From assembly GCA_934274515.1 (NCBI GenBank), contig CAKQTC010000017.1, forward strand, positions 1 to 29,976: a stretch of 29,976 nucleotides of DNA, given 5' to 3'. Positions 22,845 through 29,976 of this stretch are shown here, in pieces. A program made the translations under genes and the position numbers. This DNA comes from an uncultured Clostridia bacterium. GTDB lineage: Bacteria; Bacillota; Clostridia; Christensenellales; DTU072. Below the pieces are notes generated by a model, which ran no database searches, was not told where the DNA came from, and saw only the letters and a program-made list of their open reading frames with translations. Position 1 is the stretch's first letter. Each line of letters starts with the position of its first letter.

Positions 22845-24071
22845 TTACTTTTTGTATGCGTAAACGATTTTCCCGCCTTTTACGGTCATTTCGCACCGCC
22901 CGAAAACTTCGCAATTCTCAAACGGAGTGCTTTTCCCCTTAGACAGAAACTCTTGCGACGAGATTTTGTACGGTTCGTCAACCGAAAACACCGAAAAATC
23001 GTTTTCTCTTTTGGGTATACCGAATATCTTTCGCGGATTGTCGCTCATTAATTCGATTAACTTTTTTACGGATATAACGTTTTCTTTTACAAAACGGGTA
23101 TAAAGCAGCGGAAACGCAGTTTCTAACCCGACTATACCGAACGCGCTTTCTCTAAGCCCTTTGCTCTTTTCCGTCACGGAATGCGGCGCATGGTCGGTCG
23201 CTATCGCGTCAATCGTGCCGTCGATAACCCCTTCGATTAGCGCGTCCCTGTCTTGAACGCTACGAACGGGCGGATTAATCTTAAACCTTCCCTCGTCGAT
23301 GAGGTCGTTTTCCGTCAATAACAAATAATGCGGCGCTGTTTCGCACGTTACGGATACGCCGTTTTGTTTCGCTTTGCGTATAAGTTCGACGCTTTCTTTG
23401 GCGGAAACGTGACAAACGTGATACCTTACGCCCGTTTCGAGCGCAAGACGTAAATCCCTTTCGAGTTGAGCGTATTCGCTTTCGGAGGAAATCCCGATAA
23501 ACCCGTTCCTCCTAGCCCATTCTCCGTCGTGAACGCAACCTCCCGACAAAAGCGACTCGTCTTCGCAATGCGCCGCAATGATTTTGCCTAAACTTTTTGC
23601 CTTTTGCATCGCCGCACGCATCATATCTTCCGATTGAATACCCTTTCCGTCGTCCGAAAACGCGCAAACGTACGGCGCAATCTCCGCCATATCGGCGAGT
23701 TCTTCCCCTTTTTCGCCCTTGGTAATCGTCCCGTAAGGAATCACTTCGATTGCGGCGTCGTTTTTGATTATATCGAGTTGAACGCTAAGATTATCGAGCG
23801 AATCCGGTGCAGGATTCAGGTTCGGCATAGTACAAACCGTCGTGTAACCGCCGCGCGCCGCGGCAAGACTGCCCGTTTTTATGGTTTCTTTATAAAAAAA
23901 ACCCGGTTCTCTGAAATGCACGTGCAAATCACAAAAACCGGGGCAAATAACGAACTTTCTGTCAACCGATACAAAAGTATCGGCGCCGTAGTTTCGATAC
24001 GTATCAAAAAAATCCCTCTTCTTTTTCTCTCTGATAAGACGGTCAAACGTCTCCGTTAGGTAACTCTTCAA
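22845..24071 (-). CDS. pyrC: Dihydroorotase
   Basis: A 408-residue amidohydrolase that cyclises carbamoyl aspartate. CDLHVHFREPG gives the first zinc ligands, IAAHCEDE and VCHVSAKE further ones, and IDAIATDHAPHS the catalytic aspartate. The N-terminus lacks part of the usual beta sandwich but reads smoothly from the first codon. The start is TTG at 24069-24071, behind AGGAG with seven bases spacing. It is first in the pyrimidine operon, with a leader of about 110 bases. Confidence 0.93.
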   Translation of the reverse strand: MKSYLTETFDRLIREKKKRDFFDTYRNYGADTFVSVDRKFVICPGFCDLHVHFREPGFFYKETIKTGSLAAARGGYTTVCTMPNLNPAPDSLDNLSVQLDIIKNDAAIEVIPYGTITKGEKGEELADMAEIAPYVCAFSDDGKGIQSEDMMRAAMQKAKSLGKIIAAHCEDESLLSGGCVHDGEWARRNGFIGISSESEYAQLERDLRLALETGVRYHVCHVSAKESVELIRKAKQNGVSVTCETAPHYLLLTENDLIDEGRFKINPPVRSVQDRDALIEGVIDGTIDAIATDHAPHSVTEKSKGLRESAFGIVGLETAFPLLYTRFVKENVISVKKLIELMSDNPRKIFGIPKRENDFSVFSVDEPYKISSQEFLSKGKSTPFENCEVFGRCEMTVKGGKIVYAYKK

Positions 24072-24190
24072 TCCTGCTCTCCTATGACGACTATCCGATA
24101 AAAACGTGAAAAACTCCGCTTATATCGATGCGCCGTTCGCTCTGCCGACCGTTAATCCGACGCCGACTTCGCAGTCCGACCCTAAAACTT
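24072..24190 (-). promoter_or_regulatory. Leader of the pyrimidine operon
   Basis: About 115 bases between promoter and pyrC. It contains a GGACT-GCGA-AGTC hairpin with a GNRA-type loop and several GTCGG repeats. I could not find a convincing PyrR-binding loop or terminator/antiterminator pair, so the control mechanism is unresolved. Confidence 0.4.
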
Positions 24191-24197
24191 TTGTTTA

Positions 24198-24226
24198 ATT
24201 ATATCAAAGCCACCGCCAAAAAGCAA
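24198..24226 (-). promoter_or_regulatory. Promoter of the pyrimidine operon
   Basis: -35 TTGCTT (24221-24226), 17-base spacer, -10 TATAAT (24198-24203) with the extension TGA. A second TTACTTGC copy lies just upstream (direct repeat AAAAGCAAGT around 24218-24240). No clear terminator separates it from the metallopeptidase gene upstream. Confidence 0.8.
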
Positions 24227-24304
24227 GTAAAAAGCAAGTAAAATGCGCGCCGTAACGCAAGAGCCAAAAATCGAGAATTCGCCTGAAAATTACCGTCCTC
24301 TCCG

Positions 24305-27300
24305 TTATCGCTTTTTTCTAACCGCAAACCGCAGTACCGCAAATACCGCTATCCCTAGCACAAGCACGCTCCCGATTACTATCCCGGCTATCGCTCCGCC
24401 CGAAAGCCCTTTCTTTTCGGGCGTAGGCGCGATTTCTCCGCCGTTCGTTCCGCCATTCGTTCCGCCGTTCGTTCCGCCGCTCGGTTCGTTACCCGTTCCG
24501 CCGCCGGTCGGTGCTTTGTCCGCATAAACCGCGGTTAAACTCACTTCTTTCGTTACCGTAAACGTATAACTTCTTTCCGTGCTTACGATTTTTCCGCTCG
24601 CGTCTTTCCAGCCTTTGAACTCTTTACCGCCCGTCGGCTCTTCTGCCGTAATAGTTACGCTATCCCCCGTCTTGTACGTTCCTGCGCCCTTTCCGCCCGT
24701 TACTTTAACTTCTATCGACGGTTTAGCGTCTATATTCCTGTAATGCGCCTTGATTTCAACTTCTCTTGCCGGCATTACAAACGTCGTCTTGGCACTTGTC
24801 GCGCTTGCAAACTCAATCGTTACGCCTGCCGTTTCGCAAGTCCATTTGTCAAAAACTTTTCCTTCCTTTGCAGGGTTTGCGGTTATGGTAACGGTTTCGC
24901 CATATATTGCTTTTGTCTTGTCTGTCGTACCGCCGTTTACGGTAACTGTGTACTCGATATCTTCGTAATTAGCGGTTGCCGTTACGTTGCCGGCAGGCAT
25001 ATTAAAGGTAAGGCTTTTTTGGGTGGTATCAAGGCCGCTTATTCCTTCAATCGTCCAACCCGAAAATTTCTTTCCGATTGTAGGCTCGTTTGCGGTGATT
25101 GTCACGCTTGCGCCATATATGGCTTCTGACTTGTCTGCAGTACCGTCATTTACAGTAATAGTGTACCCTATATTTGCATAATTTGCGAATGCCGTTACGT
25201 TGCCGGCAGGCATAGTGAAAGTAATTTCGGTCTTTGTTATGTCTGCAACCGACACTCCTCTCAAAGTCCAAGCCACAAATCTCCCTCCAACACCCGGAGC
25301 GTTTGCAGTAAGGGTAACGCTTTCGCCGTATTTTGCTTTTGCCTTATCTGCCGTGCCACCGATTACGTTAACGGTGTACTCGATATCTTCGTAATTAGCG
25401 GTTGCCGTTACGTTGCCGGCAGGCATATTAAAGGTAAGGCTTTTTTGGGTGGTATCAAGGCCGCTTATTCCTTCAATCGTCCAACCCGAAAATTTCTTTC
25501 CGATTGTAGGCTCGTTTGCGGTGATTGTCACGCTTGCGCCATATATGGCTTCTGACTTGTCTGCAGTACCGTCATTTACAGTAATAGTGTACCCTATATT
25601 TGCATAATTTGCGAATGCCGTTACGTTGCCGGCAGGCATAGTGAAAGTAATTTCGGTCTTTGTTATGTCTGCAACCGACACTCCTCTCAAAGTCCAAGCC
25701 ACAAATCTCCCTCCAACACCCGGAGCGTTTGCAGTAAGGGTAACGCTTTCGCCGTATTTTGCTTTTGCCTTATCTGCCGTGCCACCGATTACGTTAACGG
25801 TGTACTCGATATCTTCGTAATTTGCGGTTGCGGTTACGTTTCCGGCAGGCATATTAAAGGTAAGGATTGTTTGGGTTGTATCAAGACCGCTTATTCCCTC
25901 AATCGTCCAGCCTGTAAATCTCTTTCCTGTCGTCGGTGCTCCTGCTGTAATGGTTACACTTGTACCCGTTACATATACACCGCCTCCTGTACCACCTATT
26001 ACACTTACGGTATATTTCACTTCTCTATAGGTTGCTTTTATTTCAACTGCATTTGCAGGCATATTGAAAGTGATTTCCGTTTTGGTCAAGTCCATACCCG
26101 TAGTGTCAAGTCCGGTTATTACCCACTTATCGAATACTTTTCCCGTAGGAGCGGTGTTTGCCGTTACTTTAATCACGTCGCCATAATATGCATATCCCAC
26201 CGTATCTTCGCCTTTTTTCGCCACACAATCGGTAACCGAAATATTGTAGGTCGCTTTTGCATAATTGTAATAGTACGTCACCGTTTGACCACTACCGCTT
26301 ACAATTTGATTTAGACCTTCAACTCTGCTAAGTGTATAGCCATAAAGCGATGGAGCAGCCGTCCAATTAACATAACTTCCCACCGCAAGAGGTATTACGG
26401 CTTTTGGAGCATTAGGAATTTCGCTACCGTCCTCGAATTTATATTCAATATTAACGTTTGCATATGTCTGAGTTTCGGTGTTGTCGTGTGCAAGCACGTT
26501 CCCATTTTCGTCAGTTACTTCAAATGCAACCGTGTCGCCGTTATTTAGTACCGCGTCCGATGGGATTTGGTAAATCAACTCACAATTCTCCAATCCCGAA
26601 TTCAAATCACTACCATTATATTCCAAAGCGCCCTTTGGCCAAAACTCGCTCTTTTCACTCCAAACCGGAATAGTAAACGTCTGTGTTACTTCTAGCCTTT
26701 GACCGCCGGTCGTAGTTGCAACGCTTCCGTCGGCATGCTTTATCCACAATTTCATAGTAACATAGCGTTCCGTAGTGTCCGATAGATTTTGTACGATGGT
26801 GCGGAGTTGAATTTTCTCACCCGCCACACCCGTGTTAAATTTGTTTTTGTCCCAGCCGCTTAGCAACACTCCGTTGCGATAATTTGCAAAATTATAATAT
26901 CCATTGTATGTGGTATCCGCAAAGTCCGCCGGGTTAGTATATCTGTCTGTATATTTCTTAACTTCGGGGTCGGCGACATAGAGGCTTTTGCCATCTATAA
27001 GTTGCGACATTCTCTTGCTACCTTGCAACTTACATACTTCACAAAATTGATAGTTGGTGTCACGCATAAGGCATTCCCAACTCGAGTTGTACGCAGTGTA
27101 AGAAGGATGTGTATTGCACGTAAAAGTTTTTCTAAATCCTAACATTTTTTTCCACTTTACATGTTCAGGATTGTGAGTGTATGCCACATTTAGCGAAGTT
27201 GTGTCCGTTGTTGGTGCGGCAGTAGTCATATATTCATCGCCAAGTTCTAGCAATCCGTGACCAAGTTCGTGCGTAAAAGTCTTTTGCGCACGTGCGCTAT

Positions 27301-28954
27301 CAGATGGAGTTATAAGATAATGGATACCGCGTTTATAATTTCTATGTGAGCCACCAAAATCTTGAGCCGTATTGACTAGCACAGCAAACTGATTGATATA
27401 TTCATGCACATAATAAAATGGCGGATACATTTTATCATCATCCCAAATAAACGTATCAGGATCAGTTTTATTAGTGATATGAGCGTCGTGAATTTGCTCA
27501 AGAAATGCAGGTCCTATACAGCGTTCGAAAATATGGTTTTTCCATGCACTTTTGTTTACTGAAATCATCGGACCGCTCTTTTTATCAATAACCACGTCGA
27601 AAAACGTACTGCCACCACTGTCAAATCTCGACTCTGACGCCGTGCAAAGCGCATAGACGTTGAAGCGGTCGGCATAACTACGATATGGCTCGTACTGAAT
27701 TGCACCCTCCCACACCTTTTTGACGTCATTGATAAATTTTTGTTGCTGACCCTTGGTGTAGCCCTCTCCACAAATGAGAATTACCATATTCTCGGTGTCA
27801 CTTCTTGTCTTTTGGATAGTATAGATAGGGATAGTCGGAGTGGCGTATTTGCCATCACTAGAATAATATGGACCAAGTTTAAGTCTTAGTTGTTGGTCAA
27901 GGCTTACGTCCCACTCTTGATTTGGGTCTTCATCGGGCTCGGCTACGGTATAGTCGTCTTCTATTTTATCAGGTGCAGAACCCACATAAGGATTGTTTAC
28001 ACTGCCATTACCGGAGGTTGTTACATAATAGTCTGAGTCTAGATAAAATGCAGGTCTTACTCCCATATAATCCGTCATTGGGTAATGTCTTTCAATATAA
28101 CCATTACTTTCTACATAGCGCATCAAATGATTACAACTAGAATAAGGCGTTCTAAGCCAATACGGCCAAGCCATTCCTTGCTCGTTTCTGCCTACATAAT
28201 AATTGCCAAAATTTTTCCATACTGTATTGACTTGTTGAACATCCAGTAGAAAAACCTTTTCGGTCGAGTTTTCGCCGTATGCGCTGTTGAAGTTGTTGGC
28301 AACGTTCTCAATATCCCTATTAAACTCCAAGTCAGAGCGACCTTCACCGTCGTGAAATCCCAAATTGTATTCGGGGTGAGATACAATTGAGCGTTGGGTC
28401 ACGTTCTTCATTGCGGCAATCTCGGCTTTGGAAAAATCATTCAAAAAACCGGCTTTTTGGTCATAAGCATTTCCATTTACAGACCCTTCCCTTGGCGGAT
28501 TGCCACACAACCACTTCACTTCGCCCGCCACTGCCGTAGAGTTGAGCCAAGAACGCATATTGCTGTCTTTCCAATAGTTTGAGCCACGGTTGTCACGATT
28601 ATAGTTGCGGCTGTGCGACTTAGAACGATTGTTGTCGTTGGTCTTTGCGTCATAAGGAAGTGTGTCGATTATGTTATCGGCAAGCATAAGCGCACCTTTC
28701 TCATCGAGACTTACGCACCTCCATATTACATCCTTGCCGTTGTACTTGCCAAGGCTTATATAATTCCCTAACTCTACTTGCGTTGTCGCTTTTGTCCCTT
28801 TTTCCGCCTTGACGCCTTGAGCGTTCCCGACCATTTTATATTTTGCATTATCGGCATGTGTATGAATTTTCATTACCTCACCACCTAAAATGGCAAGAAT
28901 GAACATCATAGCAATTATTAAAGCAATACTTGGTTTTTCAAAATATTTTTTCAT
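24305..28954 (-). CDS. Giant surface M64-type metallopeptidase with InlB-like repeats
   Basis: A 1549-residue exported protein. Order: signal peptide (1-34); a DUF6273-like domain (about 50-330; RSWLNS, PYWLRTPYSS, GVRPAFYLD); an M64 (IgA peptidase family) domain (about 380-690) with zinc site THELGHGLLELGDEY, H562, E563, H566; a beta region; a MucBP-like domain (about 830-905); six to seven InlB B-type repeats of about 71 residues (FxGWTIEG, FNMPAGNVTATANYED); a Gly/Thr/Asn linker; a C-terminal membrane helix and RKKR tail, without LPXTG. Two 142-residue blocks are identical. RBS GAGGTG precedes the ATG. The protease may act on host glycoproteins or immunoglobulins, but the substrate is only inferred. 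Confidence 0.85.
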   Translation of the reverse strand: MKKYFEKPSIALIIAMMFILAILGGEVMKIHTHADNAKYKMVGNAQGVKAEKGTKATTQVELGNYISLGKYNGKDVIWRCVSLDEKGALMLADNIIDTLPYDAKTNDNNRSKSHSRNYNRDNRGSNYWKDSNMRSWLNSTAVAGEVKWLCGNPPREGSVNGNAYDQKAGFLNDFSKAEIAAMKNVTQRSIVSHPEYNLGFHDGEGRSDLEFNRDIENVANNFNSAYGENSTEKVFLLDVQQVNTVWKNFGNYYVGRNEQGMAWPYWLRTPYSSCNHLMRYVESNGYIERHYPMTDYMGVRPAFYLDSDYYVTTSGNGSVNNPYVGSAPDKIEDDYTVAEPDEDPNQEWDVSLDQQLRLKLGPYYSSDGKYATPTIPIYTIQKTRSDTENMVILICGEGYTKGQQQKFINDVKKVWEGAIQYEPYRSYADRFNVYALCTASESRFDSGGSTFFDVVIDKKSGPMISVNKSAWKNHIFERCIGPAFLEQIHDAHITNKTDPDTFIWDDDKMYPPFYYVHEYINQFAVLVNTAQDFGGSHRNYKRGIHYLITPSDSARAQKTFTHELGHGLLELGDEYMTTAAPTTDTTSLNVAYTHNPEHVKWKKMLGFRKTFTCNTHPSYTAYNSSWECLMRDTNYQFCEVCKLQGSKRMSQLIDGKSLYVADPEVKKYTDRYTNPADFADTTYNGYYNFANYRNGVLLSGWDKNKFNTGVAGEKIQLRTIVQNLSDTTERYVTMKLWIKHADGSVATTTGGQRLEVTQTFTIPVWSEKSEFWPKGALEYNGSDLNSGLENCELIYQIPSDAVLNNGDTVAFEVTDENGNVLAHDNTETQTYANVNIEYKFEDGSEIPNAPKAVIPLAVGSYVNWTAAPSLYGYTLSRVEGLNQIVSGSGQTVTYYYNYAKATYNISVTDCVAKKGEDTVGYAYYGDVIKVTANTAPTGKVFDKWVITGLDTTGMDLTKTEITFNMPANAVEIKATYREVKYTVSVIGGTGGGVYVTGTSVTITAGAPTTGKRFTGWTIEGISGLDTTQTILTFNMPAGNVTATANYEDIEYTVNVIGGTADKAKAKYGESVTLTANAPGVGGRFVAWTLRGVSVADITKTEITFTMPAGNVTAFANYANIGYTITVNDGTADKSEAIYGASVTITANEPTIGKKFSGWTIEGISGLDTTQKSLTFNMPAGNVTATANYEDIEYTVNVIGGTADKAKAKYGESVTLTANAPGVGGRFVAWTLRGVSVADITKTEITFTMPAGNVTAFANYANIGYTITVNDGTADKSEAIYGASVTITANEPTIGKKFSGWTIEGISGLDTTQKSLTFNMPAGNVTATANYEDIEYTVTVNGGTTDKTKAIYGETVTITANPAKEGKVFDKWTCETAGVTIEFASATSAKTTFVMPAREVEIKAHYRNIDAKPSIEVKVTGGKGAGTYKTGDSVTITAEEPTGGKEFKGWKDASGKIVSTERSYTFTVTKEVSLTAVYADKAPTGGGTGNEPSGGTNGGTNGGTNGGEIAPTPEKKGLSGGAIAGIVIGSVLVLGIAVFAVLRFAVRKKR
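24955..25806 (-). repeat. Perfect 426-bp tandem duplication inside the metallopeptidase gene
   Basis: Bases 24955-25380 and 25381-25806 appear identical on direct reading. The unit is 426 bases, or two 71-residue InlB-like repeats, and is in frame. A third, diverged unit starts at 25807. Identity at synonymous sites shows a very recent duplication and a ready substrate for copy-number change. Confidence 0.9.
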
Positions 28955-29072
28955 TATATTTCACCTCATTCTGACTTTTTTCGCTATTCTGACTTTTTTC
29001 GTTTGTAAGATTTGAAAGATAGGTTTTTCATTGGTTAAAACCTAAACTACTTTAATGTTGTGTTTTTGTTCC
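28955..29072 (-). promoter_or_regulatory. Upstream region of the metallopeptidase gene
   Basis: It contains a tandem pair of CGAAAAAAGTCAGAAT (about 28970-29001) directly in front of the ribosome site and a hairpin AGGTTTT/AAAACCT about 40 bases further up. I see no convincing -35/-10 pair, so the promoter position is open. The direct repeats could bind a regulator or affect translation. Confidence 0.4.
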
Positions 29073-29124
29073 TTATAAAAGCAAAACCGCACCGCCCCAT
29101 AGTTTTAGCCTATGCAGCAGTGCG
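29073..29124 (-). terminator. Terminator of small-ORF module B
   Basis: On the minus strand CGCACTGCTGCATAG, loop GCTAAAA, CTATGGGGCGGTGCG forms a roughly 15-base stem with one mismatch, followed by GTTTTGCTTTTAT. It separates the small ORF from the metallopeptidase gene, so module B is a free-standing transcription unit. Confidence 0.7.
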
Positions 29125-29159
29125 TTAAAACCTTGTTATATTCGCCTCAAAGGGCAGAC

Positions 29160-29234
<75 letters not shown>

Positions 29235-29334
29235 ACCTTGTCAACTCCTTTTGCCTGTTTTATGCAATATTTTCCGCAGGTATTGCGGGGTTGATAGTTC
29301 CGCGTACCGATATATGATACGTTTTGTCTTTTAT
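29235..29334 (-). promoter_or_regulatory. Conserved leader RNA, module B
   Basis: A leader of about 100 bases with a hairpin GGTA-CGCGG / CCCGC-TACC whose loop holds AACTATCAA. ATCAACCCC is complementary to GG-GTTGA at the ribosome site with one mismatch. Another stem (GCAATA..TATTGC) follows. The ACTATCAAC element, ACGTA, ATGCA and the RBS region match module A at 6222-6313. Confidence 0.5.
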
Positions 29335-29375
29335 ATTTTACCATAAATTTCTTAAAAAATTTCTTAAAAAATCAA
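29335..29375 (-). promoter_or_regulatory. Module B promoter with 12-bp duplication in the spacer
   Basis: TTGATT (29370-29375) and TAAAAT (29335-29340, extended by TGG) are 29 bases apart because the unit ATTTCTTAAAAA is present twice (29347-29370). Removing one copy gives a 17-base spacer and restores the arrangement seen in module A. Confidence 0.6.
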
Positions 29376-29748
29376 GCCTGTTTGCCACACCTTTGCGTGA
29401 AATTACAAAAATTCAATAATTTACCCACAATTCGTTTCTTTTTACTCATTTTCGATACCTTTCCGCACCGTGTATAGAAAACGCCCCGTTGTTTGATGGC
29501 ACTTCAAAACATCTGAAAATCTTTTGTTGTCGTTTGAAAGCGCAATTCTAAAATTTAATTTTAATAATTCCATATGGAAACTGCGCTTATCCTTGTTCTC
29601 TCTTAAAAGATTTGTATTAAATTGTAGGCGTCAGGCGGGGATTAAAACGAAGTCGTCAGTTCAAGTCCTGTTTTTTGAAAAATAGGTCAAAATGCAGCTC
29701 CTAAATTCAAATATTCCGCGAAGGGCGCAAATCACAAGATATGGTAAC
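29376..29748. other. AT-rich intergenic region without a clear gene
   Basis: No supported ORF. Around 29630-29680 there is a degenerate tRNA-like stretch on the plus strand (AGTTCAAGTCCTG resembles a T-loop) that does not fold into a cloverleaf. Together with the tRNA fragment at 29816-29843 it suggests past insertion or decay. Confidence 0.4.
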
Positions 29749-29785
29749 AAAAAAAGCACAAGACCTACTAAATCTTGTGCTTTTT
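29749..29785. terminator. Bidirectional terminator next to the tRNA fragment
   Basis: GCACAAGA (29756-29763), nine-base loop, TCTTGTGC (29773-29780) with an A-run before and TTTTT after. On the minus strand it follows the tRNA-like 3' end by about 35 bases. Confidence 0.85.
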
Positions 29786-29815
29786 ATGTTTTGTAGCTTT
29801 TTCGTACTACAAAGA

Positions 29816-29843
29816 TGGCTCCCCCAGTTGGACTCGAACCAAC
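29816..29843 (-). tRNA. tRNA 3' fragment (T-arm, acceptor strand, CCA)
   Basis: On the minus strand GTTGG-TTCGAGT-CCAAC is a perfect T-arm with a seven-base loop, followed by TGGGGGA, discriminator G and encoded CCA. The matching 5' acceptor strand TCCCCCA, a D-arm and a proper anticodon arm with U33 are not found in the next 130 bases to the window edge. It is best read as a tRNA 3' remnant such as an integration-site duplication, not a functional tRNA. Amino-acid identity cannot be given. Confidence 0.55.
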
Positions 29844-29976
29844 GGTCCCGACTCGGACTTAGTCCTCGTCCGCTTTGGCTACGGACAATGCACTGCAAAG
29901 TCCGCTTTACGCGTCGCGCCCTTTGTGCGGTTTTGCTTACGCATAATCCTGCGCAGGCTCGTTGGTTCGGGTATTA

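Noticed and set aside
24072..24190. PyrR-type attenuator in front of pyrC
   Set aside because: No convincing PyrR-binding loop and no terminator with a T-run could be drawn.
24305..24420. LPXTG sortase signal in the giant protease
   Set aside because: The C-terminus has a linker, membrane helix and RKKR tail but no LPXTG-like motif.
24750..25820. Repeated 64-72-residue plus-strand ORFs
   Set aside because: They are the antisense shadow of the InlB-like repeats and recur only because the repeats do.
29816..29904. Complete tRNA gene
   Set aside because: No 5' acceptor strand matching TGGGGGA and no anticodon arm with U33 could be found; only the 3' part is present.

Overview
The window looks like chromosomal DNA of an anaerobic, low-to-mid GC Gram-positive bacterium of the Clostridia type, probably an uncultured gut lineage (the group is an inference). 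Support comes from the SipW/TasA-type secretion genes, rubredoxin and high-molecular-weight rubredoxin genes, a 2[4Fe-4S] clostridial ferredoxin, a pyrK/pyrD (class 1B) pyrimidine operon, strong GGAGG ribosome sites and TTGACA/TATAAT promoters. Nearly all genes lie on the minus strand and most stop with TAA.

Layout, left to right. 1-406: an 88-bp structured direct repeat with an intrinsic terminator. 407-2634: a three-gene SipW operon (TasA-like substrate, ER-type signal peptidase, second substrate) behind a promoter whose -35/-10 spacer contains an 11-base G tract. 2698-4715: an oxygen/redox operon (flavin reductase-rubredoxin fusion, rubredoxin, Crp/Fnr regulator) with a long leader that carries the frameshifted relic of a small hydrophobic peptide gene. 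5017-6344: a small-peptide/lipoprotein operon behind a leader module that recurs near the right end. 6456-9245: a two-gene FAD oxidoreductase and iron-sulfur reductase operon. 9321-11094: M18 aminopeptidase and ferredoxin. 11111-13762: divergent rRNA methyltransferases rlmL and rlmD, each with its promoter so close to the ATG that the mRNA should be leaderless.

13864-24226 is a complete UMP-pathway operon apart from carA: pyrC-carB-pyrK-pyrD-pyrF-pyrE-pyrB-ade, tightly packed and largely translationally coupled. PyrB carries a C-terminal zinc module resembling the end of PyrI, and adenine deaminase is coupled to it. 24305-28954 encodes a 1549-residue membrane-anchored M64-type metallopeptidase with InlB-like repeats, including a perfect 426-bp tandem duplication.

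29073-29976 holds a second copy of the leader/small-ORF module, this time with eleven GCAA repeats inside the ORF and a 12-bp duplication in its promoter, followed by a lone tRNA 3' fragment suggestive of an integration scar. The most notable theme is repeat-mediated switching: a G11 promoter spacer, a tetranucleotide repeat in a tiny ORF, a 12-bp promoter duplication and the in-frame 426-bp duplication all sit next to surface or small-peptide genes. The paired leader modules may be an undescribed cis-regulatory RNA/small-gene family.
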